The notes under the pieces are model-generated. The model was given only the letters and a program-made list of their open reading frames with translations. It searched no databases and was not told where the DNA came from. A stretch of 15,712 nt of DNA from an uncultured Novosphingobium sp. (GTDB lineage: Bacteria > Pseudomonadota > Alphaproteobacteria > Sphingomonadales > Sphingomonadaceae): contig CAMPIM010000087.1 of the NCBI GenBank assembly GCA_946886365.1, forward strand, positions 1 through 15,712. The letters are read 5' to 3'. Shown one piece after another: positions 9,195-15,712 of this stretch (position 1 is its first letter; the number at the start of each line of letters is the position of its first letter). Made by a program: the position numbers and the translations under genes.

Positions 9195-10076
9195 TCAGAT
9201 ATCCGCCGCGATCAGCCAGTCGCGGAAAATGCGCACCGCGCGTGTCTGCAAGGCGCGGGGCCGACAGACGAAATAATAGCGATAGGGGCTTTCCACCCGC
9301 GTTTCGGGGAACAGGCGAACGAGGCGTGCGTCGTCCGCTTCCTTGAAGTGGCTCGCATGCATCACCGCGACGCCCAGGCCCTGCGCCGCCGCCTCCAGCA
9401 TCAACTGGCCCGAATCATAATTGTCGATCGCGAGCGGCTGCAGGTCCGGCAATCCCACCGCTTCCTTCCACGCCTCGAACGAAAGGTTCATGTCGCGATG
9501 AAGCAGGATGGTGTGCTCCGCCAGGTCCGCGGGAGTCGCGATCTTCTGCGGCGATTCCAGCAGCGCCTTGCGGCCGATCAGATAGACTTCGTCATGATCC
9601 AACTCATGGGCATAGAGCGCCGGGTCGATATCCTTCGCAAGCACGATCGCGGCGTCCAGCCCTTCGCCCAGCCGCGCGACCGCATGCGGCGTCGTTTCGA
9701 TGTCGATGTGCAATTGCGGATGCTTCTGCCGCAACGCGCCCAGATGGGGGAACAGCCGCTGCGTCGCGAACAGCGGCATCACCGCGAGGCGCAGGCGAAG
9801 CTGGTTGCCGCCGCTCTGAATATTCTCCAGCGCCTGGCTCAGCGAATCCAGCGCGGGCGCGATGTCGTCGAGCAGCTTCTGCCCATCGGCATTGATTTCC
9901 AGCGCCTGATGCTTGCGGTCGAACAACGGGCGGCCAATAAATCGTTCCAGCGCCTGAACGCGGCGGCTGAGCGCGGGCGTGGACAGCGCCAGTTCTTCAG
10001 CCGCAGCCTTGACCGAGCCAAGGCGGGCTACCTGAACAAAGGCCTCTAGGGCGGTAAGGGGCGGCAGTCTGCGCAT
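9195..10076 (-). CDS. LysR-family transcriptional regulator (GcvA-like)
   Basis: A 293-residue protein of usual LysR length. The winged helix-turn-helix occupies residues 1-62 (LTALEAFVQVARLGSVKAAA, then ELALSTPALSRRVQALERFIGRPLF). The effector-binding periplasmic-fold domain follows from about residue 93 to the end. The opening MRRLPPLTALEAFVQVARLG and the YRYYFVCRP segment near the C-terminus resemble the GcvA/AmpR-like subgroup. The effector and targets cannot be told from sequence. LysR regulators usually control a divergent neighbour; here the divergent side holds the candidate small RNA and the CDC48-like gene, and the gene lies 92 bases after the GGDEF gene's start on the same strand, so the natural target is unclear. 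There is no clear Shine-Dalgarno before the ATG at 10076. Confidence 0.93.
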   Translation of the reverse strand: MRRLPPLTALEAFVQVARLGSVKAAAEELALSTPALSRRVQALERFIGRPLFDRKHQALEINADGQKLLDDIAPALDSLSQALENIQSGGNQLRLRLAVMPLFATQRLFPHLGALRQKHPQLHIDIETTPHAVARLGEGLDAAIVLAKDIDPALYAHELDHDEVYLIGRKALLESPQKIATPADLAEHTILLHRDMNLSFEAWKEAVGLPDLQPLAIDNYDSGQLMLEAAAQGLGVAVMHASHFKEADDARLVRLFPETRVESPYRYYFVCRPRALQTRAVRIFRDWLIAADI

Positions 10077-10197
10077 AATCGATCTGTAGCTAAGCCATAA
10101 CTCTGTTGCGACGCGTCATCGGTACGCTTCGAAGGTTGAGCGGCCTATCCCAAGTCATCCTCTTTTCACCAGCATGAAAAAGCGTCAACCGGTAAGA

Positions 10198-10240
10198 TGC
10201 AAATTTTGCAACTGTCTCGTTCTTTTCGCAATTGCAAAAT
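10198..10240. promoter_or_regulatory. Cluster of inverted TTGCAA half-sites upstream of the candidate sRNA
   Basis: ATTTTGCAA (10203-10211) and TTGCAAAAT (10232-10240) form a perfect 9-base inverted repeat with a 20-base spacer. The left copy overlaps the near-palindrome TGCAAATTTTGCA (10198-10210), and the right overlaps the perfect palindrome GCAATTGC (10228-10235). Such nested dyads about three helical turns apart look like an operator for a dimeric regulator. They lie just before the probable sRNA start; TATCAT (10240-10245) is one base off a consensus -10, but I see no good -35. The binding protein is unknown; the adjacent LysR protein is one candidate. Confidence 0.4.
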
Positions 10241-10251
10241 ATCATGCTGCA

Positions 10252-10326
10252 CCGCACATAGGAAAGGCCTTTCAGGCATCCTCTCCTAAAACTTTTCGGG
10301 CTGGCCTTCGGGTCGGCCCTTTTTTT
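10252..10326 (+). ncRNA. Candidate small regulatory RNA with anti-Shine-Dalgarno motif (possibly SuhB/MmgR-like)
   Basis: A plus-strand terminator at 10298-10326 has no protein gene before it, since the gene to the left is on the minus strand, so something short must be transcribed into it. The 5' end is estimated from the TATCAT -10-like hexamer at 10240-10245 and is uncertain by several bases. The RNA would have a 5' hairpin in which AGGA (10260-10263) pairs with TCCT (10279-10282) and GCC (10267-10269) with GGC (10275-10277), then an open stretch CTCCTAAAACTTTTC (10283-10297), then the terminator. The ATCCTCTCCT sequence (10278-10287) is complementary to ribosome binding sites, as in Hfq-dependent trans-acting sRNAs. 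The arrangement reminds me of the alphaproteobacterial SuhB/MmgR (alpha-r8) family; I recall this and have not aligned it. Confidence 0.55.
10298..10326 (+). terminator. Rho-independent terminator of the candidate sRNA
   Basis: GGGCTGGCC (10298-10306) pairs over all nine positions, with two G-T wobbles, with GGTCGGCCC (10311-10319) around a TTCG tetraloop, followed directly by seven T residues (10320-10326). This is the strongest intrinsic terminator in the window and points rightwards, 87 bases before the CDC48-like start codon. Confidence 0.9.
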
Positions 10327-10412
10327 GTCCCGGCCTGTCATGATCGCTGGCCCCTTTCCTTGGCGACTGGCGTTTCCTATCTCGTTACGCAGTGACAAGA
10401 ATGGGGATGGCA

Positions 10413-12707
10413 ATGGCCGAACAGGAAAGCGCGGAACGCCGAATTCAGGTAGCAAATGCGCGACCCGAAGACGCAGGACGCGGGCTTGCGCGCATTCCGC
10501 TGGCGGTGATGGCGGAACTTCATCTGTCCGAGGGCGACGTGATCGAGATCGCGGGGAAGCGGTCGACGCCTGCCCGCGTGGTCCGCCCTTACAAGGAAGA
10601 TGAGGGGCTCGATGTCCTTCGTCTCGACGGGTTGCAGCGCGCCAATGCGGGGGTCGGATCGGGCGATTTCGTGCATATAACCAAGATCGAGCCTCGCCCC
10701 GCGCAACGGGTTGTGTTCGCGCCTGCACAAAATAATCTCCGGCTTCAGGGCAATCCCGAAGCGCTGAAGCGTGTTTTCTTCCAGCGTCCGCTCGCGGCTG
10801 GCGACATCGTTGCAACGGCAGGCCAACAGCAGGTCCCGCCGAACGACATGCCCCCGCAGCTACGTCAGATGCTCGCCGCGCCCGCCTATGCGCTTCAGGA
10901 AATCAGGCTGGTGGTGGTGTCCACGACGCCCAAGGGGTACGTGCAGATCGACGCCGATACCGAGATCGACCTGCGCGCCGAATATGAGGAGCCCAAGGAG
11001 TCCCGGCGCGCCGATGTCACCTATGACGATGTTGGCGGCATGGCTGAAGCGATCGACCAACTGCGCGAAATGGTGGAGCTGCCGCTCCGCTACCCTGAAT
11101 TGTTCGAACGGCTGGGCGTCGACCCGCCCAAGGGCGTGCTGCTCCATGGCCCGCCGGGAACGGGCAAGACGCGCCTCGCCCGCGCCGTCGCCAATGAATC
11201 GGAGGCTGAGTTCTTCCTGATTAACGGGCCAGAGATCATGGGATCGGCCTATGGCGAATCGGAAAAGCAGCTGCGCGAGATATTCGAGGCGGCGGCCAAG
11301 TCCTCGCCGTCGATCCTGTTCATAGACGAGATTGATTCGATCGCGCCCAAGCGCGGCAGCGTGACTGGCGAGACCGAAAAGCGGCTTGTCGCGCAGTTAC
11401 TGACGCTGATGGACGGGCTGGAGCCGCGTACCAATCTGGTCGTCATCGCCGCAACCAACCGGCCAGAGGCGATCGACGAGGCGTTGCGCCGCCCGGGCCG
11501 CTTCGACCGCGAGATCATCGTCGGCGTTCCCGATGAGCGTGGGCGTCGTGAGATCATGGGCATCCATACCCGCGGCATGCCGCTGGCCGAAGGCGTCGAT
11601 CTCGGTGAACTCGCGCGGATGACCTATGGCTTTGTTGGCGCGGATCTGGCGGCGCTCACGCGGGAGGCGGCGATCGAGACGGTGCGCCGTTTAATGCCGC
11701 GCCTCAATCTGGAGGAAGGGATCATCCCGCCCGACGTGCTGGAGGAGCTATCCGTCACGCGCGAAGACTTCATGGCGGCGATCAAGCGCGTCCAGCCATC
11801 GGCCATGCGCGAGGTGATGGTGCAGGCGCCCAATATCGGTTGGTCCGACATTGGCGGCCTCGACGAAGCGCAGATGCGCCTCAAGGAAGGGGTCGAGCTG
11901 CCGCTCAAGGACCCCGACGCTTTCCGCCGCATCGGCATCCGTCCGGCAAAGGGCTTCCTCCTCTATGGCCCGCCCGGCACCGGCAAGACGCTGCTGGCCA
12001 AGGCGGTCGCACGAGAAGCGCAGGCGAACTTCATCGCGACCAAATCAAGCGATCTGCTGTCCAAATGGTATGGCGAAAGCGAACAGCAGATCGCACGCCT
12101 GTTCGCCCGCGCGCGGCAGGTGGCGCCCACGGTCATCTTCATCGATGAGCTGGACAGCCTTGTCCCCGCCCGTGGCGGCGGCCTTGGCGAACCAGCGGTG
12201 ACGGAGCGGGTGGTGAACACGATCCTCTCCGAGATGGATGGGCTGGAAGAACTGCAATCGGTCATCGTCATCGGCGCGACCAACCGGCCGACGCTGATCG
12301 ACCCGGCGCTGCTGCGGCCGGGCCGCTTCGACGAGCTCATCTATGTCCCGGTGCCCGACAAGGCAGGGCGCAGGCGCATCCTGACGATCCATACCGGCAA
12401 GATGCCGCTGGGTGAGGATGTCGATCTCGATGATCTGGCGGAACGGACGGAGCGGTTCACCGGCGCGGATCTGGAAGATCTGGTCCGCCGCGCCGGTCTG
12501 ATTGCGCTGCGCCAATCCCTGTCGGTGGAGCGGGTCGAGCAGGCGCATTTCAATGAGGCGCTTGAGGAAACCCGCGCGTCGGTGACGCCGGAAATGGAGC
12601 ATGAATATGAAAAGATTCAGTCCCAGCTGAAACAGAGCGCCATGCGGGTCGATCCCATCGGCTTTGTGACGCCGGGGATGCTCCGATCCCGCGAATCGCA
12701 ATCTTAA
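10413..12707 (+). CDS. CDC48/VAT-family two-ring AAA+ ATPase
   Basis: A 764-residue protein with the full layout of archaeal VAT and eukaryotic p97/Cdc48: an N-terminal double-psi-barrel domain (about 10-92, IQVANARPEDAGRGLARIPL onward), a second N-subdomain (about 95-180), then two AAA+ modules. D1 has Walker A GPPGTGKT (246-253), Walker B ILFIDEID (301-308), sensor ATNR (347-350) and arginine fingers in RRPGRFD (360-366). D2 has Walker A GPPGTGKT (519-526), Walker B VIFIDELD (574-581), ATNR (622-625) and RPGRFD (635-640). Both modules look catalytically intact. The D2 pore loop has the aromatic SKWYGESE; D1 has GSAYGESE. Such ATPases unfold or extract proteins as hexamers. The C-terminus (RSRESQS) has no HbYX proteasome-docking motif. 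Possible starts are ATGs at 10401, 10407 and 10413; I chose 10413, with GGGGA five bases upstream. Its substrates in bacteria are unknown to me. Confidence 0.93.
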   Translation: MAEQESAERRIQVANARPEDAGRGLARIPLAVMAELHLSEGDVIEIAGKRSTPARVVRPYKEDEGLDVLRLDGLQRANAGVGSGDFVHITKIEPRPAQRVVFAPAQNNLRLQGNPEALKRVFFQRPLAAGDIVATAGQQQVPPNDMPPQLRQMLAAPAYALQEIRLVVVSTTPKGYVQIDADTEIDLRAEYEEPKESRRADVTYDDVGGMAEAIDQLREMVELPLRYPELFERLGVDPPKGVLLHGPPGTGKTRLARAVANESEAEFFLINGPEIMGSAYGESEKQLREIFEAAAKSSPSILFIDEIDSIAPKRGSVTGETEKRLVAQLLTLMDGLEPRTNLVVIAATNRPEAIDEALRRPGRFDREIIVGVPDERGRREIMGIHTRGMPLAEGVDLGELARMTYGFVGADLAALTREAAIETVRRLMPRLNLEEGIIPPDVLEELSVTREDFMAAIKRVQPSAMREVMVQAPNIGWSDIGGLDEAQMRLKEGVELPLKDPDAFRRIGIRPAKGFLLYGPPGTGKTLLAKAVAREAQANFIATKSSDLLSKWYGESEQQIARLFARARQVAPTVIFIDELDSLVPARGGGLGEPAVTERVVNTILSEMDGLEELQSVIVIGATNRPTLIDPALLRPGRFDELIYVPVPDKAGRRRILTIHTGKMPLGEDVDLDDLAERTERFTGADLEDLVRRAGLIALRQSLSVERVEQAHFNEALEETRASVTPEMEHEYEKIQSQLKQSAMRVDPIGFVTPGMLRSRESQS

Positions 12708-12716
12708 CAAGGGCTA

Positions 12717-12749
12717 GCGGATTGCGGATTGAACCCATCCGCAGTCCGC
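12717..12749 (+). terminator. Strong hairpin after the CDC48-like gene, possible transcript end
   Basis: GCGGATTGCGGAT (12717-12729) pairs with ATCCGCAGTCCGC (12737-12749) over 13 positions with one T-G wobble, around a 7-base loop. It starts 10 bases after the stop codon. No T-tract follows, so it may act with Rho or as a 3' stabiliser. The left arm contains a tandem GCGGATT repeat. Confidence 0.5.
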
Positions 12750-12858
12750 GCGTTCGCTTACCCATGGCCGGGCAATATGCCCGCCAGCATGCAAAGCGGC
12801 TTGCCAGGCTTGCCGATATTTGCAAGGCCCAGACGTGAAGGCAAACAGGCGAGTATTG

Positions 12859-13485
12859 ATGGCCTCCATTCCCTTGAAGAAAAAAGCAGATCCGGCGTCA
12901 TTCCTGGGTCAGTGGAGCATGTTTTTCCGCCAGTTCATGAAGCATCCCGGGATGATCGGTTCCGTGATCCCGTCTTCGGCTGCGCTGGTGGACAGCATGC
13001 TGGATCGGGTGGATTGGCAGCGCACGCGCCTGTTCGTGGAATATGGGCCGGGCGTCGGCACCTTCACTCGCCCGATATTGGAGCGCATGCACCCGGACGC
13101 GAAATTGGTGGCGATCGATCTTAACCTCGACTTCGTCGCATGGCTCGAAGCGCAGATCGATGATCCCCGCCTGCGGGTCGTGCATGGATCGGCGGCGGAC
13201 GTACGCCGCTTCATTGTTGAGGCCGGACACCGGCAGGCTGATTATATCCTCTCGGGAATTCCTTTCTCCACGTTGCCGGAAGGGGTGGGCGAACTCATCT
13301 GCGCGGAAACGCAGCGGGCGTTGCGACCCGGCGGCGAGTTTCTGGTCTATCAATATTCTGCCTTCGTACGTCGGCTGCTCACCGGGCAGTTCAACCAGAT
13401 CGCCGAGCGGGTCGAATGGCGCAACATTCCGCCATGCCGCACCTTCCGCGCGCTGAAGGCGGAAAGTCTGGCACAGGCTGCCTGA
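12859..13485 (+). CDS. Class I SAM-dependent methyltransferase, probable phospholipid N-methyltransferase (PmtA-like)
   Basis: A 208-residue Rossmann-fold methyltransferase. SAM motif I is LFVEYGPGVGTFT (58-70, key E61-x-G63-x-G65-x-G67), the ribose-binding acidic residue is in LVAIDLNLDF (83-92), and motif IV is DYILSGIPFSTLP (128-140). The combination of a KHPGMIGSVIPSSAALV segment (28-44), SGIPFSTLP and WRNIPPCRTFRA (187-198) is typical of bacterial PmtA enzymes of the rRNA-adenine-dimethylase-like (Sinorhizobium) type. These methylate phosphatidylethanolamine stepwise to phosphatidylcholine at the membrane. The frame is open from a TTG at 12820, with GTG at 12835; I chose the ATG at 12859, which gives the usual PmtA length, although its ribosome site is weak. 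If not PmtA, it would be a related methyltransferase of unknown substrate. Confidence 0.75.
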   Translation: MASIPLKKKADPASFLGQWSMFFRQFMKHPGMIGSVIPSSAALVDSMLDRVDWQRTRLFVEYGPGVGTFTRPILERMHPDAKLVAIDLNLDFVAWLEAQIDDPRLRVVHGSAADVRRFIVEAGHRQADYILSGIPFSTLPEGVGELICAETQRALRPGGEFLVYQYSAFVRRLLTGQFNQIAERVEWRNIPPCRTFRALKAESLAQAA

Positions 13486-13501
13486 AATATCATCCCACCC
13501 C

Positions 13502-13526
13502 GTTCGCCCTGAGCCTGTCGAAGGGC
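13502..13526. repeat. Single arm of the GAGCCTGTCGAAG dispersed repeat
   Basis: GTTCGCCCTGAGCCTGTCGA followed by AGGGC, 16 bases after the methyltransferase stop. The ends GCCCT (13506-13510) and AGGGC (13522-13526) can pair, forming a small hairpin followed by TTTCTTCTCTTC, which could serve as a weak terminator. The same core recurs, with its mirror arm, at 14977-15053. Confidence 0.7.
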
Positions 13527-13691
13527 CTTTCTTCTCTTCAAATTAGGTGGAGGGCTTCCACAAGCCCCGTCCGGGGTATTGGTTGGATCGCGAGATAAGC
13601 GTCATAATGCTATAGCGGAGCCAAAGGCCACCCAGTGCATTTCGTCCCACGACGCTTTCATGCTAAGGGCGCGGGCGAAAGGCTCGACCAG

Positions 13692-14957
13692 ATGAATGAC
13701 CTGACCCAGACTCCCGAAATGCTGATTGCCTCAATGGGCGCGCGCGCCCGCGCCGCTGCCGCAACGCTGGCCAGCGCAAGCGACGCGCAGAAGATCGAGG
13801 CCCTGCGCCGCGCCGCGCAGGCGCTTCGGGATCAGGCGCCGCAAATCCTTGCAGCAAACGCGCGCGATATGGAAAACGCCGCCGCCAACGGTCTTTCGCC
13901 AGCCATGCTCGACCGTCTGCGACTTGACGAACCCCGCGTGGCGGCAACGGCCGCTGGCGTCGATCAGGTCGCCAGCCTCGACAATCCACTCGGCAGCGTC
14001 ATCGACAAGCAGGTCCGGCCCAACGGCTTGGAGCTGTCCCGCGTTCGCGTGCCCTTGGGCGTGATCGGCATCATCTATGAAAGCCGCCCCAATGTGACCG
14101 CCGACGCCGCCGCGCTGTGCCTGCGCGCGGGCAACGCCGTCATCCTGCGTGGTGGTAGCGAGGCGAAGGAGAGCAATCGCGCCATCCACGCCGCCATGGC
14201 CGAAGGGATCGCCGCCGCTGGCCTGCCCGCCGACGCGGTGCAGCTTGTGCCCACGACAGATCGCGCCGCCGTTGGCGCATTACTCAAGGCGTCTGACTTC
14301 ATCGACCTCATCGTTCCGCGCGGCGGCAAGAGCTTGGTTGCCCGCGTACAGGAAGAGGCGCGCGTGCCCGTGCTCGCGCATCTCGACGGCATCAACCACA
14401 GCTATGTCGATGGCGCGGCCGATCCGGACATGGCGGCCAAGCTGATCGTCAACGCCAAGATGCGCCGGACGGGCATCTGCGGCGCGACCGAGACCGTGCT
14501 GATCGACAAGGCGTTCGGCGCGGCCCCCGCCATCGTGAAGGCCCTGCTCGACGCCAAGTGCGAAGTGCGCGGGGACGCGGCGGTGCAGGCGATGGACGCC
14601 CGCGTCATCGCTGCGTCGGACGAAGATTGGGATACCGAATATCTCGACGCCATCGTTTCCGTGCGGCTGGTCGATGGGCTGGACGAAGCGCTCGCTCATA
14701 TTGCCGCTCACGCCAGCCATCACACGGACGCGATCATTACCGAAGACGCGGCGAAAGCCGAGCGCTTCCTCAACGCCGTAGACAGCGCGATCGTCATGTG
14801 GAACGCCTCCACCCAGTTCGCCGACGGCGGCGAGTTCGGCCTTGGCGCGGAGATCGGCATCTCAACCGGCCGCCTCCACGCGCGCGGCCCGGTAGCGTTG
14901 GAAGGCCTGACCACCTACAAATGGCTGGTGCGCGGGACGGGCCAGACGCGGCCTTGA
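13692..14957 (+). CDS. proA: Gamma-glutamyl phosphate reductase (glutamate-5-semialdehyde dehydrogenase)
   Basis: A 421-residue aldehyde-dehydrogenase-superfamily enzyme that uses NADPH to reduce gamma-glutamyl phosphate in the second step of proline synthesis. The catalytic cysteine is in [13 protein letters not shown] (C263). Other family blocks are [20 protein letters not shown] (residues 120-139), [19 protein letters not shown] (144-162), [13 protein letters not shown] (204-216), and the C-terminal [20 protein letters not shown] (376-395). The length equals the usual bacterial ProA. The frame is open back to 13635, but the ATG at 13692, preceded by AAAGG, gives the family N-terminus. The glutamate 5-kinase partner (proB) is not in this window, and the gene converges on kdsA across a palindromic repeat. 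Confidence 0.97.
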   Translation: MNDLTQTPEMLIASMGARARAAAATLASASDAQKIEALRRAAQALRDQAPQILAANARDMENAAANGLSPAMLDRLRLDEPRVAATAAGVDQVASLDNPLGSVIDKQVRPNGLELSRVRVPLGVIGIIYESRPNVTADAAALCLRAGNAVILRGGSEAKESNRAIHAAMAEGIAAAGLPADAVQLVPTTDRAAVGALLKASDFIDLIVPRGGKSLVARVQEEARVPVLAHLDGINHSYVDGAADPDMAAKLIVNAKMRRTGICGATETVLIDKAFGAAPAIVKALLDAKCEVRGDAAVQAMDARVIAASDEDWDTEYLDAIVSVRLVDGLDEALAHIAAHASHHTDAIITEDAAKAERFLNAVDSAIVMWNASTQFADGGEFGLGAEIGISTGRLHARGPVALEGLTTYKWLVRGTGQTRP

Positions 14958-14976
14958 TATAGGGGACGACCTTTCA

Positions 14977-15053
14977 CCGTTCGGGCTGAGCCTGTCGAAG
15001 CCCTTCACTTTGCTCAAAAGAAGTGGATACCTTCGACAAGCTCAGGCGAACGG
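14977..15053. repeat. Full inverted pair of the GAGCCTGTCGAAG dispersed repeat
   Basis: The left arm (14977-15000, core GCTGAGCCTGTCGAAG) and right arm (15031-15053, CTTCGACAAGCTCAGGCG, then AACGG) are imperfect reverse complements. Between them a smaller stem pairs CACTT (15006-15010) with AAGTG (15021-15025). The unit sits between the converging stops of proA and kdsA. Arms of this type are very common between genes in sphingomonads and related bacteria. Confidence 0.85.
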
Positions 15054-15071
15054 GGAATGAGAGGGGCGTAC

Positions 15072-15712
15072 TCAGCCTTTCACCACCTCATCGATAGTCT
15101 TCAACTTCCCAAGCAGCATCCCCATCCACTCCAGCGGCAGCATGACAGGCCCATCCGAAGGCGCCCGATCCGGATCATCATGCGCCTCGGCAAACACCGC
15201 CGCAACGCCCGCCGCAACCGCACTGCGCGCCAGCACCGGCGCAAACTCCCGCTGTCCACCCGAAGCTGAGCCCAGCCCACCCGGCTGCTGCACCGAATGG
15301 GTGGCATCGAACACCACCGGATAGCCGGTCTCACCCATCACTGGCAGCGACCGCATGTCGCTGACCAGCGTATTGTAGCCGAAACTTGCCCCGCGCTCGG
15401 TCAGCATTATCCGCTCATTGCCTGTCGAAGCGACCTTCTGCGCCACCGCCGCCATGTCCCAGGGCGCGAGAAACTGCCCCTTCTTCACATTGACGACCGC
15501 GCCGGTGCGTCCGGCCGCCAGCAGCAGGTCGGTCTGACGACACAGGAAAGCGGGAATCTGGAGAATATCCACCGCCTGCGCCGCCGCCTCCACTTGCCCC
15601 GCCTCATGCACATCGGTCAGCACGGGACAGCCCAACTGCGCCTTCACCTCAGCCAGTATCGCCAGCCCCGCATCGATCCCTACGCCGCGCTGACCCGACA
15701 CCGAAGTCCGGT
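15072..15712 (-). CDS. kdsA: 3-deoxy-8-phosphooctulonate (KDO-8-P) synthase, N-terminal part beyond window edge
   Basis: 213 codons of the C-terminal three quarters of KdsA; the frame stays open to the right edge and begins [13 protein letters not shown], which matches the internal KANRSSIHSYRGPG region of the E. coli enzyme, so the true start is outside. It condenses phosphoenolpyruvate with arabinose-5-phosphate, the committed step to Kdo, the inner sugar of lipopolysaccharide. Family blocks visible are [39 protein letters not shown] (usually NVKKPQF), [13 protein letters not shown] and [16 protein letters not shown], which carry the substrate lysines and the His, Glu and Asp metal-site ligands of the metallo-type. 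The N-terminal Cys/Asn that separates metal-dependent from metal-independent enzymes lies beyond the edge, so the class cannot be decided. Confidence 0.96.
   Translation of the reverse strand, partial: RTSVSGQRGVGIDAGLAILAEVKAQLGCPVLTDVHEAGQVEAAAQAVDILQIPAFLCRQTDLLLAAGRTGAVVNVKKGQFLAPWDMAAVAQKVASTGNERIMLTERGASFGYNTLVSDMRSLPVMGETGYPVVFDATHSVQQPGGLGSASGGQREFAPVLARSAVAAGVAAVFAEAHDDPDRAPSDGPVMLPLEWMGMLLGKLKTIDEVVKG

Larger units (their letters stand above)
10077..10412. other. 336-base non-coding region between lysR and the CDC48-like gene
   Basis: No credible protein gene lies here. From left to right it holds the short leader of the LysR gene on the minus strand, with a TTGACG hexamer (reverse complement of 10183-10188) as a possible -35 for it; a cluster of TTGCAA/TGCAAA half-sites (10198-10240); a candidate small RNA (10252-10326) that ends in a strong plus-strand terminator; and an 86-base leader before the CDC48-like gene. 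Since the terminator separates the upstream region from the ATPase gene, that gene needs either its own promoter after 10326 or read-through. I could not identify a convincing one. Confidence 0.7.

Noticed and set aside
10174..10395. A 73-codon plus-strand frame beginning MKKRQPVRCK in the lysR-cdc48 gap
   Set aside because: It runs straight through the strong intrinsic terminator at 10298-10326 and across the TTGCAA palindromes, has no ribosome site and no recognisable features.
12820..12858. N-terminal extension of the methyltransferase from the TTG at 12820 or GTG at 12835
   Set aside because: The extra 13 or 8 residues add nothing resembling the family, and no ribosome site precedes either codon; the ATG at 12859 fits the usual length.

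Overview
The window is GC-rich, densely coded bacterial chromosome. Its gene content is that of an alphaproteobacterium, most likely a sphingomonad (Sphingobium, Sphingomonas or Novosphingobium type). The clues are the FzlA-like division protein, the PmtA-like methyltransferase, the UbiH-family hydroxylase, the codon usage, and three families of intergenic palindromes, including the GAGCCTGTCGAAG and CGTCATCCCGGG...CCGGGGCGACG types common in these genomes. No phage, plasmid, insertion sequence, CRISPR array or tRNA is visible. This is ordinary core chromosome with a few unusual items.

Layout. At the left edge (1-1769, minus strand) a low-specificity threonine aldolase overlaps an EamA-family transporter by 4 bases; the transporter runs off the window. 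Divergent from it is ilvE (1928-3019), a branched-chain aminotransferase, then a UbiH/UbiF-family ubiquinone hydroxylase (3196-4404). The minus-strand pair acs (5017-6960) and a cytochrome b561 (4477-4992), 24 bases apart, looks like an operon. A GST-fold gene (7131-7802), probably fzlA, converges on a GGDEF diguanylate cyclase (7939-9102, minus), which is followed by a LysR-family regulator (9195-10076, minus).

The 336-base gap between the LysR gene and the next gene is the most interesting non-coding stretch. It holds a strong rho-independent terminator on the plus strand (10298-10326) with no protein gene in front of it, preceded by a short hairpin and an exposed pyrimidine-rich anti-Shine-Dalgarno sequence. 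This is best read as a small RNA gene of about 75 nt, possibly of the alphaproteobacterial SuhB/MmgR type. Directly upstream are repeated, partly palindromic TTGCAA half-sites.

To the right are a two-ring AAA+ ATPase of the CDC48/VAT family (10413-12707), which is unusual for a bacterium, a PmtA-like SAM methyltransferase (12859-13485), proA (13692-14957), and a kdsA gene cut by the right edge (15072-15712, minus).

The genes do not form one pathway. They are separate housekeeping units: amino-acid metabolism (threonine aldolase, ilvE, proA), acetate activation, quinone synthesis and electron transfer (acs, cytochrome b561, UbiH), envelope and division (FzlA-like, PmtA-like, kdsA), and regulation and quality control (GGDEF, LysR, sRNA, CDC48-like). 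Convergent gene pairs are separated by structured palindromic elements that may act as bidirectional terminators or mRNA-stabilising elements. I found no clear evidence for a wholly new multi-gene system; the sRNA locus and the CDC48-like ATPase deserve the closest look.
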